Part shown: positions 1 to 9,479 of the stretch, piece by piece
Numbering within the stretch: the stretch's first letter is position 1
Layout: each line of letters starts with the position of its first letter
Assembly: GCA_002410325.1 (NCBI GenBank)
Contig: DHRK01000061.1
Location: 1 to 64,000, forward strand
Length of the DNA stretch: 64,000 bases
Origin: Syntrophomonas sp. UBA5314
GTDB taxonomy: Bacteria > Bacillota > Syntrophomonadia > Syntrophomonadales > Syntrophomonadaceae
Reading direction: 5' to 3'
Translations under genes and position numbers: made by a program
The notes under the pieces: model-generated
The model's input: the letters and a program-made list of their open reading frames with translations, nothing else
Told to the model about the DNA's origin: nothing
Databases searched by the model: none

Positions 1-48
1 TTAACGTTTTGCGACACGCCCTTGCGTAATTAAAACTTATTTTAGAAA

Positions 49-777
49 TTACGGTTCGGAGGCATTGCCTTCGTTGCCCACCCGCAGCATCCGGTAACCG
101 ACCCCGATATGGGTTTGGATGTGCTTGGGCTGCGAAGGCGTTTTTTCCAACTTCTTGCGCAGGGTCGCCATAAAAACACGCAGGGCGGGAATATCGCCGG
201 CATAATGGCCCCATATTTCATGCAGGATAGAATTATGGGTCAGGACTTTTCCCACATTTTTGGCCAGCAGGCACAAGAGCTTATATTCGATAGGGGTCAG
301 GTGTATTTCTTCTCCATCCAGCCATGTACAGCCCGCAGCGTAATCAATCTTCAATTTTCCGTTGATAAAGACGGAGGCGTCCTTGGGCAGCTTTTCACTG
401 TCATAACGGATCCTGCGCAGGCTGACCCGGAGCCGGGCCAGCAATTCCTCGACGCTGAACGGTTTGGTCAGGTAGTCGTCCGCGCCGGCGTCCAGGGCAT
501 CGATTTTATCGCGATCCTCACTGCGCGCGCTGACTACAATGATAGGCATGTTGGACCAGGCCCGAACCTTTTTAATGATATCTATGCCGTCCATGTCCGG
601 AAGTCCTAAATCCAGAATCATAATATCCGGACGTTTGGAAACAGCCTCTAAGATCGAAGCTCCGGCCGTCTCGGCCGTATGATACTGGTATCCCTGTGTT
701 TCCAAGGTTGTGGTAATCAGCTTGCGGATGGGCTTATCGTCTTCCACAACCAGAATAAAAGGTTTATTCATGAACAT
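49..777 (-). CDS. kdpE: KdpE response regulator (OmpR/PhoB type)
   Basis: This is the DNA-binding response regulator partner of the adjacent KdpD. In characterised bacteria KdpDE switches on the high-affinity K+ pump operon kdpFABC under K+ limitation or osmotic stress. The receiver domain (about residues 7-118) has the acidic pair D13-D14, phospho-acceptor D56 (in ILDLGLP) and K105 (in LTKPF). A winged-helix domain fills about 135-235 and ends with the typical VGVGYRM motif. At 242 aa it is slightly longer than usual KdpE; M3 is an equally possible start. Its first 14 bases overlap the end of kdpD, which implies coupled translation. No kdpFABC gene lies upstream; any such gene would be beyond the left edge. 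The identification is strong because of the KdpD partner. Confidence 0.93.
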   Translation of the reverse strand: MFMNKPFILVVEDDKPIRKLITTTLETQGYQYHTAETAGASILEAVSKRPDIMILDLGLPDMDGIDIIKKVRAWSNMPIIVVSARSEDRDKIDALDAGADDYLTKPFSVEELLARLRVSLRRIRYDSEKLPKDASVFINGKLKIDYAAGCTWLDGEEIHLTPIEYKLLCLLAKNVGKVLTHNSILHEIWGHYAGDIPALRVFMATLRKKLEKTPSQPKHIQTHIGVGYRMLRVGNEGNASEP

Positions 778-3478
778 TCACCTCCTCGGCCTGCAAGGTA
801 AAACCAAACACCGTGCCTTGCGGAACGTTATCTTTTACATAAATGGTTCCGCCATGGGCGTGAATAATCGACTTGCATAGGGGAAGCCCTAATCCAAGCC
901 CGCGCCGGCCATCTACACTGATATTATCCGCCGTATAGAACATGTCGAACAGTTTGGCTTTGGCTTCATCCGGAATGCCGGAACCATCATCGGCTATTTC
1001 CACTCGAACGGATGGCCCGTCCTTTTTCGCTGAAATCGTAATGTGAGAACCTGGCTGCGTGTATTTAAGCGCATTGTCCACGATGTTGATAATTACCTGA
1101 ATAATGAGCTGGGAATCCATTTTTGCCATAAGTAGTTCATCGTGTAAAAGGGTTTCTATATGGTATTTGACACTGTTTCGGTTAATATGGAGCAGTGCTT
1201 CGGTGATAACTTCTTCAAGAAGCTCAGGCTGCAAATTCAAATTCAATGTGCCGTTATCAATCCGGGTAATGGAAAGCAGGTTCTCCACTAAATTGATCAG
1301 CCACATGGACTCATCATAAATATCGGTGTAAAGGCTGTGTTTCTGCGTTTCATCCAATACCTGGGAATTTCCCATGAGAATGCCGGCATTACCGGAAATG
1401 CTAGTGAGCGGCGTACGCAAATCGTGGGAAATCGCCCGGAGCAGGTTGGCGCGGAGCTGCTCCTGCTGCATCTGCATGGAAATCTGTTTTTGGGTTTCGT
1501 TCAGGCGTTCTTTTTCCAGCGCCAGCGCGCACTCTCCCAGCATGGCGATCATCAAACTCTTTTCAAAAGCTTCCAAAGGCGCTTCCTCATCCATGACAAT
1601 TGCTGCGACGGCAAGAACCGTGTCGCCTCCGCGCACCGCCAGGTATAAGCATTTGGCGTCAGAAAGGGTATTCGTGGTAGCGCCCGCCCGTTTATTGTTC
1701 TTATATACCCACTCGGCTACCGCGCGTTCATTCGCCCCGAGATAAGCCTGCGGATCGACTGTCGAATCTTCCCTGGGGAAAATCAGCGGTTCGGATAAGG
1801 TGTTCTCCTGGGTGGAATATAAAATTACGGTCCTGTCAAGCAGTTTTACTATTTGCCGTGCTGTTTCGCTTAAGATTTCCGATTGATCCTGGGCCTGCTG
1901 CAATTTGCGGTTGGTTTCTAAAAGTACTTCGGTGCGATAGGCTTTTTGCGCCGATTGGCGGGCTTGCTCTTTTATCCGTTTAGCCAGCGTACTGGAAATT
2001 AAGGCTGCCAACAGCATAATTAAAAAAGTAACCGGATAGCCGGGATCGTAGGCCTGCAAAGAAAAACGGGGTTCGGTAAAGAAAAAATTGAACACCAGCA
2101 CGCTTAAAACCGAAGATACGGCGCTGTATAACCGGCCCCTGGTGACGATGGCATTGAGCAGCACGCCCAAAATATAAACCGTAATGATGTTTGCTTCACT
2201 AAAATTTAAAGAGAAAAACCAAAATCCAATTAAGGTACAAACGGCCAAAATCCCCAGGGATTTGGCTGAATCGGCCGGAGAAAACCTCGCAGGCTCCAAA
2301 GACCTGGCAAATTTAGGCAGTCGCCAATGGAAGGACGACTGGTTATCGGGGATAATGTAAATATCGATGGTTGGCGCCAGCGTGGTCAATCTATCGACAA
2401 AATTGGTTTTTTTCAGCCATCGTCTAATATGTCCGGAGCGTCCCAGGACGATTTTGGAAACACGGCTGGCTTTGGCATATTCCGCGATCTGCCCGGGAAT
2501 ATCCTCCCCATACACGGTGGCAATCTGCGCGCCGAGCTGTTCCGCCAGTCTTACATTTTCTCTCAGCGCAGTCTGGTTTCTATCCGACAATTCCGGTGTT
2601 TCCGGCGTTTCGACGAACAGGGCCGTAAATGCGCCGTGAAACGCATCCGCCATTCTCGCCGCTGTACGGATGACCTTGGCATTGGAAGGAGCCGGCGACA
2701 GGCAGACTAAAATATGCTCGTTGGTATAAGGAAGGCTGTTCTTTGACGGGTCACGGTTGTTTTGCCCTGCGACCCGGTTGACCTGATCCGCTGTGCGGCG
2801 CAGAGCGATTTCACGCAGGGCGATCAGTTTCTTTTTGGTGAAAAAATGGGAGAGCGCCCTTTGCGCCTGCTCTCTGCTGTAGATTTTTCCTTTATGCAGG
2901 CGTCCAATCAGATCGTCCGGCTCGATATCCACCAGTTCGATCTGATCGGCGCTGTCGAATACGCTGTCCGGGATGCGTTCGCGTACCGTAATGCCTGTGA
3001 TGGACGCCACAACATCATTCAGGCTTTCGATATGTTGAACATTGATTGTAGTATAAACATCAATTCCGGCCCGCAGCAGCTCCTCCACGTCCTGATATCT
3101 TTTTTTGTGGCGGCAGCCTTCGGCATTCGTATGAGCCAGCTCATCCACTAGAATGAGCTCCGGTCTTCTCCGGATGGCGCGGTCCAGATCAAATTCTCTC
3201 AAGACAACGCCTTTGTAGGATATTTCCAAAGGAGGCAGGGTTTCCAGCCCTTCCAAAAGAGCCATCGTTTCCGGCCGGGAATGGGGTTCAATGTAACCGA
3301 CAAGCACGTCAATCCCGTCTTTTTTTGCCTGATGGGCGTCATTCAGCATGGCACAGGTTTTGCCGACACCTGCCGCATAGCCGAAATAAATTCTCAGCTT
3401 GCCGCGGCTTTTCCTCGCGGGCAGCGCCGAGAGCTGCTCCAACAGCGAATTGGAGTCTGTTTGACGGATATTACCCAT
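764..3478 (-). CDS. kdpD: KdpD osmosensitive K+ channel sensor histidine kinase
   Basis: This is a membrane histidine kinase sensing K+ or turgor. Residues 27-235 form the KdpD N-terminal domain with a Walker A motif (GYAAGVGKT, 33-41). A universal-stress-protein fold follows (about 255-375). Four closely spaced membrane helices (about 405-500, DUF4118) come next, then a GAF-like region (about 525-655). The kinase core has HisKA H685 (AISHDLRTP) and an ATPase domain with a GRRGLGLGLPLC G-box. The length of 904 aa matches full-length KdpD. It is first in a two-gene operon with kdpE, overlapping by 14 nt. The upstream 250 bases contain an extended -10 candidate but no kdpFABC genes, so the regulator pair is separated from its usual target on this side. 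Confidence 0.95.
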   Translation of the reverse strand: MGNIRQTDSNSLLEQLSALPARKSRGKLRIYFGYAAGVGKTCAMLNDAHQAKKDGIDVLVGYIEPHSRPETMALLEGLETLPPLEISYKGVVLREFDLDRAIRRRPELILVDELAHTNAEGCRHKKRYQDVEELLRAGIDVYTTINVQHIESLNDVVASITGITVRERIPDSVFDSADQIELVDIEPDDLIGRLHKGKIYSREQAQRALSHFFTKKKLIALREIALRRTADQVNRVAGQNNRDPSKNSLPYTNEHILVCLSPAPSNAKVIRTAARMADAFHGAFTALFVETPETPELSDRNQTALRENVRLAEQLGAQIATVYGEDIPGQIAEYAKASRVSKIVLGRSGHIRRWLKKTNFVDRLTTLAPTIDIYIIPDNQSSFHWRLPKFARSLEPARFSPADSAKSLGILAVCTLIGFWFFSLNFSEANIITVYILGVLLNAIVTRGRLYSAVSSVLSVLVFNFFFTEPRFSLQAYDPGYPVTFLIMLLAALISSTLAKRIKEQARQSAQKAYRTEVLLETNRKLQQAQDQSEILSETARQIVKLLDRTVILYSTQENTLSEPLIFPREDSTVDPQAYLGANERAVAEWVYKNNKRAGATTNTLSDAKCLYLAVRGGDTVLAVAAIVMDEEAPLEAFEKSLMIAMLGECALALEKERLNETQKQISMQMQQEQLRANLLRAISHDLRTPLTSISGNAGILMGNSQVLDETQKHSLYTDIYDESMWLINLVENLLSITRIDNGTLNLNLQPELLEEVITEALLHINRNSVKYHIETLLHDELLMAKMDSQLIIQVIINIVDNALKYTQPGSHITISAKKDGPSVRVEIADDGSGIPDEAKAKLFDMFYTADNISVDGRRGLGLGLPLCKSIIHAHGGTIYVKDNVPQGTVFGFTLQAEEVNVHE

Positions 3479-3524
3479 TTCCCGCTCACCTTTAATAATT
3501 GTTCAACTTTGGCTTCATCAATTT

Positions 3525-3533
3525 AGTATAACA
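3525..3533 (-). promoter_or_regulatory. extended -10 candidate for kdpDE
   Basis: On the minus strand, TGTTATACT lies about 47 bases upstream of the kdpD start. It fits an extended -10 element (TGnTATACT). No good -35 is visible, which extended -10 promoters tolerate. The remaining bases to 3731 hold no gene I can support. The assignment is by eye only. Confidence 0.35.
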
Positions 3534-3731
3534 TTGCCATAATCAGCATGACGTTATGACTTTTCCCATAGCATTAAGATTATATTAAGATGCAATCATC
3601 AAAGCAGCGGCGCTTACAATTTGAAAAAAAGGAGTGATTCTCAAGTTCCCCTGACGCTGAAGAAAAAGCGATTTAAATGCGTATAAAGATTTACTACACT
3701 AGCATAGTAAGCAGTTCCACCCGCCCAGTTG

Positions 3732-4529
3732 CTAAACATGCAGATCTCTTTTGTTATAAGACACATAAGTGACAACCATGAGCAGGGCAATGATCGCCAA
3801 GGACAGGAGCAGAAATACCGGTTCGAATCCTCCTGTGCCCAGCAGCGTTTCGGCCTTGAAATAGGCAAATGGCGTGATGTACTTCAAAGGCTCAAGACGG
3901 CTGTTAATATCGATTGCCGATGAAATGACGAAAGCGACCAGCAGAATTGCGGTAGAAACTGAGGCGGCGGATTGGGGATTCCGGCTTGCGGCGGCTGTCG
4001 CCGTACCGATCAATAGGAACATCAGCTGCAAAATAAACATCCCGGCCATGAGTACCCCTATTTCCTCCGTTATATTTTCTCCCTTAGCGTACTTTCCCAT
4101 CAGGACGACTGAAAAAATCAGGGTAACAAGGTTGAAGACAACAATATTTATAAGGGACGCTAAAAGTTTGGCGGTAATCACTTTGCTTCTGGAGACAGGC
4201 TTCACCAGCAAAAACTCAGCCGTTTTGTCCCGTTCTTCCTTGGCAATGATATTGGCGCCGAGCAAAGAAGCGTGGACGGTCGCCAGTAAAAGAAGATACA
4301 AGTATAACATCCCATAAAATCCGCTGACTTTTGTCAGGTCGAAATTACCCATCCCCAATACCGCTTTGATCGAACTGGGAATTTGCGACAACAATTCATT
4401 CATGGACTGGCCTGTTTCGGCATAGGCCGTAAATTTACCGATGGAGGAGACGATCATCAGAAATATGGCGATGCTCCAGATGAGCAGTGCTCGGCGATGC
4501 GCCTTTAATTCTCTCAAAAAAATATTCAT
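3732..4529 (-). CDS. ABC-2 type exporter permease
   Basis: This is an integral membrane subunit of an ABC exporter, 265 aa with about six predicted membrane helices. The first helix is at about 14-31, followed by a large extracytoplasmic loop. The cytoplasmic segment KEERDKTAEFLLVKPVSR is characteristic of ABC-2 permeases. The same segment occurs in the next gene upstream (KEVRDKTADFLMTKPISR), so the two permeases are paralogues that probably form a heterodimer with the ATPase at 5345-6229. It is the last gene of the operon, 12 bases after its paralogue. The substrate cannot be read from the sequence; such systems export drugs, peptides or lipids. Confidence 0.85.
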   Translation of the reverse strand: MNIFLRELKAHRRALLIWSIAIFLMIVSSIGKFTAYAETGQSMNELLSQIPSSIKAVLGMGNFDLTKVSGFYGMLYLYLLLLATVHASLLGANIIAKEERDKTAEFLLVKPVSRSKVITAKLLASLINIVVFNLVTLIFSVVLMGKYAKGENITEEIGVLMAGMFILQLMFLLIGTATAAASRNPQSAASVSTAILLVAFVISSAIDINSRLEPLKYITPFAYFKAETLLGTGGFEPVFLLLSLAIIALLMVVTYVSYNKRDLHV

Positions 4530-4541
4530 TGTGCTCCCTCC

Positions 4542-5345
4542 TCAAACGGTATGGATATCTTTTTTCACGTAGACCAGGCAGCTCAGCGCAATTGCAGCAA
4601 TGATGACGGCCATGCCGGTCACCACAAAACGCGTTTCATAGGCGGCATGTCCGATGATATACACCGGATCAAAATAGCGGAACGGCGAAAAATACCGGAC
4701 CTTTTCTTCACCGAGAATCGATCCCAGGGAGCCTAAGACATAGAACCCGAAAACAGTACTCAGAGATACCGAGATCACCGACTTTATCTTTCCGGCGAGC
4801 ACTGCAATCATAATTCCCAGAGCCATGAGCATTAATTGGACAAAGAACAGCGTGAACGAAATCAGGCAGAATACTTTCAGATTAAACGCGCCGACAACGG
4901 CGACCGCCGCGAAAACCGTAAGCCCCAGATAAATCATATTGGTCATCAGCAAAGCAGAAAAGGCGGCCAGCAATTTGGACATCAGGATGCCGAGCCGGCT
5001 TATCGGCTTGGTCATCAAAAAATCCGCAGTTTTGTCCCGCACCTCTTTGGAAACAATGGCGATTCCAAGATTCATGGCCTGAATGCCCCCGCATAATAAG
5101 ACAAAGGAGAAGACAAAGGAGTAAAAACCTTCCAGCGTCGCAACGCTGTCGACTAAAATGTTGAAGCCCTTTTTCAGCACCTCGGGCATATTGCTCAGAA
5201 AAGCCTTAAACTCTTCAATGTCCCGGCCAAGTTCCTTAAAAAGAAAGATGTACAGCACCGCCAAAAGCGTCATGGAGCACGCCCAAACGATGATGGATTT
5301 GCTGTAGGCCTTAAGCTCATGCCGAAAGATATTCTTCATGAGCAT
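4542..5345 (-). CDS. ABC-2 type exporter permease (paralogue of 3732-4529)
   Basis: This is a 267-aa membrane subunit with about six helices and the same N-terminal layout (short cytoplasmic start, helix at about 18-36, long loop) as its downstream paralogue. The diagnostic cytoplasmic motif KEVRDKTADFLMTKPISR is present at about 100-117. Its start overlaps the stop of the ATPase gene in a TGATG arrangement. M3 is an alternative start that is better spaced from the AGGAGG. The overlap indicates translational coupling with the ATPase. I infer a heterodimeric exporter. Confidence 0.85.
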   Translation of the reverse strand: MLMKNIFRHELKAYSKSIIVWACSMTLLAVLYIFLFKELGRDIEEFKAFLSNMPEVLKKGFNILVDSVATLEGFYSFVFSFVLLCGGIQAMNLGIAIVSKEVRDKTADFLMTKPISRLGILMSKLLAAFSALLMTNMIYLGLTVFAAVAVVGAFNLKVFCLISFTLFFVQLMLMALGIMIAVLAGKIKSVISVSLSTVFGFYVLGSLGSILGEEKVRYFSPFRYFDPVYIIGHAAYETRFVVTGMAVIIAAIALSCLVYVKKDIHTV

Positions 5346-6229
5346 CAGGCCTCCTTTCCATAATAGTGCATAAAGATTTCCTCCAGGCTCGGCTCCTCGA
5401 TCCAGATATTAATGATTTCCACTTCCGCCAGCTTTTTCAGGATGAGATTGATATTCCCCCTGAATAAGAAGCTCACTTTCCTGTCTCTGATCTCCAGGTT
5501 ATTGACCCCGCCGATTGCGAAATCGCCCTGGCCGATTTCCGCTTTGGTTTCAATTCTAATTTTTTTGTAATTATGTTCGGTTAAATCGCTCATCTTTTCC
5601 AGCCTGATAATTTTGCCGTCCTTGATAATAGCCACCCGGCTGCACAGCCTCTGGACTTCGCCCAAAACATGGGAAGATAAAAGAATGGCGGCGCCTTTCC
5701 GGTTTTCTTCCAACAGAAGGTCAAAGAATTTCTGCTGCATCAGCGGGTCCAGACCGCTGGTAGGCTCATCCAGGATGATCAGCTTCGGTTCATGTAAAAG
5801 GCCTTGAACGATCCCGACCTTCTTTTTGTTGCCGAATGATAAATCATCAATCCTCTTTCCCAGCTCCAGATCCATGATTTCGGCCAGTTCTTTGATTCTT
5901 TTGCTGCAATCTTTTTTATAGAAACTCGCCGCGTATTTCAAAAGATCAATCACCCGCATTTTGTCGTAGTAAAATACTTCGGAGGGTAAATAGCCCACAT
6001 CCCGGGCAATCTCAGGGGCAAACTTAATGCAATCCTTGCCGAAGATGCTTGCCCGGCCGCTGGTAGGATAAATCAAAGCCAGCAAAGTCCTGATCGTCGT
6101 TGACTTACCTGCGCCGTTAGGCCCGATAAAACCAAAAATCTCCCCTTCTTCAACATTAAAACTGACATCTTCGATTCCTCTGGACTTGCCATAGTATTTG
6201 GTCAGATTTTTGATTTCGATGATATTCAC
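5345..6229 (-). CDS. ABC exporter ATPase (CcmA/NatA-like)
   Basis: This is the cytoplasmic ATPase of the exporter. Walker A is GPNGAGKST and Walker B with D-loop is LIILDEPTSGLDP. The signature is LSFGNKKK, a deviation from LSGGQ often seen in this subfamily. The H-loop is in SSHVLGEV. A C-terminal domain of about 80 residues follows. An upstream ATG at 6271 is open in frame, but I place the start at GTG 6229 because GGGAGG lies 8 bases upstream and the protein then begins with the usual VNIIEIKNLTKYYG. That gives 294 aa. It is the first gene of a three-gene operon whose ends overlap or nearly touch. Confidence 0.9.
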   Translation of the reverse strand: MNIIEIKNLTKYYGKSRGIEDVSFNVEEGEIFGFIGPNGAGKSTTIRTLLALIYPTSGRASIFGKDCIKFAPEIARDVGYLPSEVFYYDKMRVIDLLKYAASFYKKDCSKRIKELAEIMDLELGKRIDDLSFGNKKKVGIVQGLLHEPKLIILDEPTSGLDPLMQQKFFDLLLEENRKGAAILLSSHVLGEVQRLCSRVAIIKDGKIIRLEKMSDLTEHNYKKIRIETKAEIGQGDFAIGGVNNLEIRDRKVSFLFRGNINLILKKLAEVEIINIWIEEPSLEEIFMHYYGKEA

Positions 6230-6480
6230 GCTTGCAGCCTCCCGTATATTAGGATGAAAATGCATCACCAACAGGTATTATATTTTGTCTTGGTGCATCC
6301 CCTATTTATGCATCGCGGGTGTTGCCGCGCCGCCTGCATAATCCTTTTAAGGGCATAAAAGACCCTGTCCAGACCTCCGCTCTACGGGCTGGGCGTTTCA
6401 TTGGGAATGTAATTGCCGTGCTCCGGTTAAGTTAAAAAGACTAATTGTCCTTTGTGGTGCAGAGAAAGGAAAGCAAACTG

Positions 6481-7020
6481 ATGCTGATTGGAGTATTATC
6501 CGATACTCATCTTCCACGACGGGGGAGGGATCTGCCCCCGGCCTTATTGAGAGGCCTGGAAAATGTCGATCTGATCTTGCATGCGGGGGATTTCACGGCC
6601 CTTTCCGTGCTGCACCGGCTGCAGAATATAGCGCCGGTAAAGGCAGTGTACGGCAATGTGGATTCAGATGATATAGTGGGGATTTTGAACGAGTCGGAAC
6701 AGTTCTGCCTGGAGGGACTATGCATCGGGTTGATCCATGGTTGCGGAAGCAAAGGCAGCACCAGGAACCGGGCGTGCCAGGCCTTCCCCTATGCCCAGTG
6801 CATAGTCTACGGGCACAGCCATATTCCAGGCATGGAAATAGATGAGCACAAGCTGCTCTTCAATCCGGGTTCGCCAACCGACCAAAGAGCATACCCCTTT
6901 GCCAGCTACGGCCGGCTGCATGTAAAGCCGGGGGTGCTGAACGCGGAGATACTGCGCCTGCCGGAGGGTGAAGCGTTTGAACATATCTCGTTTATGTTCA
7001 GTAAGACGGTTCTACTATAA
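6481..7020 (+). CDS. YfcE/MJ0936-type metallophosphoesterase
   Basis: This small soluble calcineurin-like phosphodiesterase is a dimetal enzyme that hydrolyses phosphodiester model substrates; its physiological substrate is generally unknown. Visible metal-site motifs are LSDTHLP (D at residue 8), HAGDF, GNVDSDD (GN[VH]D type) and GHSHIPG. An in-frame TTG at 6445 exists, but ATG 6481 is preferred. It is preceded by AGAAAGGA at a good distance, and the protein then starts MLIGVLSDTH as the family does. The length of 179 aa is normal. It stands alone, divergent from the exporter operon and convergent with the amino-acid importer. Confidence 0.88.
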   Translation: MLIGVLSDTHLPRRGRDLPPALLRGLENVDLILHAGDFTALSVLHRLQNIAPVKAVYGNVDSDDIVGILNESEQFCLEGLCIGLIHGCGSKGSTRNRACQAFPYAQCIVYGHSHIPGMEIDEHKLLFNPGSPTDQRAYPFASYGRLHVKPGVLNAEILRLPEGEAFEHISFMFSKTVLL

Positions 7021-7092
7021 TTGGGAAAAGTAATTGAAAGGGAGTAGAATGCCGAGATTAGCGAGAGAAAAGAGTACAAGTTAGATTGTTTA

Positions 7093-7875
7093 TTATCCGG
7101 AATAGCGCTCCAAAAACTGCTTGGTGCGCTCCTCTCTCGGGTTGGCAAAGATTTCCTCCGGCGACCCGTATTCGGCTACGGTACCGTTATCCATGAATAA
7201 AACCTTGTCGGACACCTCGCGGGCAAACTGCATCTCATGCGTTACGATAACCATGGTCGTCTTCTGGTCGGCGAGGCTTCTGATCACTCTTAAGACCTCG
7301 CCGGTGAGCTCGGGATCGAGCGCGGAGGTAGGCTCGTCAAAGCAGAGAATGTCCGGATTTAAAGCGAGCGCCCGTGCAATAGCAACCCGCTGCTGCTGTC
7401 CGCCCGAGAGCTGGTGCGGGTAAAAATCGAGCTTATTGGAAAGCCCCACCTGATCCATCAGGGAGCGGGCGTTTTTTTCAATTGCGGCGATAATCGCTTT
7501 GCGGTTTTCCTTATAATCCGGTTTTTCCCTGGCGAGCAGTTCGCAGGCGAGGGTTACGTTTTTCAGCGCCGTGTACTGCGGGAACAGGTTGAAGGATTGA
7601 AAAACAAGCCCCAAATGAAGCCTTCTTTTGCGAATCTCATTATCAGTAAGCGGCGACGGGTTGTCACCGTCAAATAGGGTCTCGCCGTTTATGCTGATAG
7701 TGCCGCTGTCGGGGATCTCAAGGAAATTAAGGCACCTGAGCAGGGTTGTTTTGCCGCTGCCGGACGAACCGATGATCGCCAGCGACTCGCCCTTGGCCAG
7801 CGAAAAGCTGATATTTTCTAGTACAAGCGAAGCGCCGAAGCTTTTTCTTAAGTTGTTAACCTCCAAAAAAGACAC
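7093..7875 (-). CDS. Polar amino-acid ABC transporter ATPase (GlnQ/HisP type)
   Basis: This energises uptake of a polar amino acid. Walker A is GSSGSGKTT, the signature LSGGQQQRVAIARALA, Walker B ILCFDEPTSALDP, and the H-loop sits in VTHEMQFARE. The VFQSFNLFPQYT Q-loop is typical of the PAAT family (GlnQ, ArtM). The length is 260 aa. It is third in a tight operon after the binding protein and permease, 11 bases after the permease gene. Substrate specificity cannot be set from the ATPase. There is no sign of truncation. Confidence 0.93.
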   Translation of the reverse strand: MSFLEVNNLRKSFGASLVLENISFSLAKGESLAIIGSSGSGKTTLLRCLNFLEIPDSGTISINGETLFDGDNPSPLTDNEIRKRRLHLGLVFQSFNLFPQYTALKNVTLACELLAREKPDYKENRKAIIAAIEKNARSLMDQVGLSNKLDFYPHQLSGGQQQRVAIARALALNPDILCFDEPTSALDPELTGEVLRVIRSLADQKTTMVIVTHEMQFAREVSDKVLFMDNGTVAEYGSPEEIFANPREERTKQFLERYSG

Positions 7876-7886
7876 GCCGGTTCCTC

Positions 7887-8546
7887 CTAAACTTTGAAAT
7901 AGCTGAGCCTGCGCTCAAGATAGCCGAAGAGCAGGGTAAGTATGCCGCAAAACAGCAAGTAGAAGGCGCCCGAATAAAAAAGCGGCCAGATGATCGCTGC
8001 CGAGCGGATATAATCTTCCGCCTGCATGATAATTTCCCGGACGGCAATCACGCGGGCCAGTGAGGTATCCTTGACCAGGGTAATGATCTCGTTGGACATC
8101 GGCGGGACAATGCGCTTGATGACCTGTAGTAGGATGACCTTAAAGAAAATCTGGCTCTTGGTCATACCGAGGACCTGGCCGGCTTCATACTGGCCGCGCG
8201 GAACGCTTTCAATGCCACTCCGGAAAATCTCCGAAAAATAAGCCGCGTAATTGATCACAAAAGCGATCAGGACGGCCTCCAGGCGAGGAAAAGCCGTCCA
8301 GCCCCAGATAAGGCCGGGGCCGTAAAAGACAATAATGATCTGTAGCATCAAAGGCGTACCGCGGATAGCCCAGACGAAGGTTTTGGTCAGCCAGCGCAAA
8401 GGCCTAAACCGGCTCATTGAACCAAAAGAAATGATCAGGCCAAACGGAATTGCCAGCACAAGCGTGACGGCAAAGATTAAAAATGTGGTCAGAAAACCTT
8501 CCAGCAGGGTTTGGGTGACAACGTTAAAGCTCATAAAAACGGACAA
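7887..8546 (-). CDS. Polar amino-acid ABC transporter permease (GlnP/HisM type)
   Basis: This membrane permease of 219 aa has about five helices. The EAA loop appears as YEAGQVLGMTKSQIFFKVILLQ followed by RIVPPMSNEIITLVKDTSLA, the standard HisM/GlnP signature. The RGTPLMLQ motif near residue 59 is also typical. One permease gene suggests a homodimer in the transporter. It lies between the binding protein (96 bases upstream) and the ATPase (11 bases downstream). Confidence 0.93.
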   Translation of the reverse strand: MSVFMSFNVVTQTLLEGFLTTFLIFAVTLVLAIPFGLIISFGSMSRFRPLRWLTKTFVWAIRGTPLMLQIIIVFYGPGLIWGWTAFPRLEAVLIAFVINYAAYFSEIFRSGIESVPRGQYEAGQVLGMTKSQIFFKVILLQVIKRIVPPMSNEIITLVKDTSLARVIAVREIIMQAEDYIRSAAIIWPLFYSGAFYLLFCGILTLLFGYLERRLSYFKV

Positions 8547-8642
8547 TCCTTTACGGGAGGTTTAATTAGTACAAAATACGGGGACAGAAGCTTTTCTTCT
8601 GCCCCCGCTTGGCTGTCGGAAAATCAATGTGAACTGGGTGTG

Positions 8643-9479
8643 CTATTTTGTGATCAGACGTTCCGTCAGGCCGTACTTCCCAGCAATTTTAGCCAGGGTA
8701 CCGTCCTGCAGCAGTTCCGCCGTGGTCTTATTGAACTCGGCCACCGCCGTGCTGCCCAGCCGCAGTCCGATCGCGTATTCTTCGGCAGTCAGTTTCACGC
8801 CGGGTATGACGGTGAGATCGGCGTAATCCGTACCCGCGCCCGTCATAGATTTGGCTAGCGTAGCGTCGAGGACAGCCGCCTGCGCCGTGCCGGCCTTGAC
8901 CTCCAAGAGCGCCTTGGTTTGCGCGTCAACCGCAGTATATTTGGCATCGGGCAGATCGGCTTTAATCGCCGATTCACCGGCGGAACCCGACTCGGCGACA
9001 ATACTCGCGCCCTTTAGGCTCGCCTTGTCGGCATATTTGGCGGCGTCGGCCGAGCGGATAACCACAACCTGCTCGTTTATTAGATAAGGTTGGGTAAAGG
9101 CCATGTTTTGCTTACGGTCTTCCTTGATGGTCAAGCCGTTCCAGATGCAGTCGATGTTTTTGGACTTGAGTTCAATCTCCTTTGTATCCCAATTGATGAA
9201 AACGAACTTGGGCGTAATACCGAGTTTGGCGCAAAGCGCCTCGGCGTACTCGGTATCAAAACCGACCAGTTTTCCGTCTTTGTCTTTGTAATTCATCGGC
9301 TCATATTCCGTAATCCCGATGACAAGCGTGCCCTTATTCTTTATGTAAGCCAAATCGTCTTCAGCCGGAGCAGTACCGCCGGAACCACCCGTTTTCGGCT
9401 CAGTCGTATTGCTTGAGGAGCAGGCGCCCAGGGTAACAACGAATAATATCATGAGTAATACACACAAAATCCGTTTCAT
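8643..9479 (-). CDS. Amino-acid ABC transporter substrate-binding lipoprotein
   Basis: This is an extracellular family-3 solute-binding protein. Residues 1-19 are a lipoprotein signal with lipobox LGAC (C20 lipidated), followed by a Ser/Thr/Gly-rich tether to about 40. The mature domain starts with YIKNKGTLVIGITEYEPMNYKDKDGKLVGFD (quoted in pieces: VIGITEYEPMNY, then GKLVGFDTEYAEAL), the standard SBP_bac_3 opening. A glutamine, cystine or similar amino acid is likely but not decided. It is the first gene of the importer operon and is probably the most expressed. Confidence 0.92.
   Translation of the reverse strand: MKRILCVLLMILFVVTLGACSSSNTTEPKTGGSGGTAPAEDDLAYIKNKGTLVIGITEYEPMNYKDKDGKLVGFDTEYAEALCAKLGITPKFVFINWDTKEIELKSKNIDCIWNGLTIKEDRKQNMAFTQPYLINEQVVVIRSADAAKYADKASLKGASIVAESGSAGESAIKADLPDAKYTAVDAQTKALLEVKAGTAQAAVLDATLAKSMTGAGTDYADLTVIPGVKLTAEEYAIGLRLGSTAVAEFNKTTAELLQDGTLAKIAGKYGLTERLITK

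Noticed and set aside
1..48. partial gene at the left edge
   Set aside because: A TAA on the minus strand at 1-3 is present, but only 45 bases lie before kdpE ends, too few to support a gene.
3641..3868. 75-codon minus-strand frame at the end of the first ABC permease gene
   Set aside because: It is an alternate frame of the permease gene with no ribosome site; the permease frame carries the conserved motifs.
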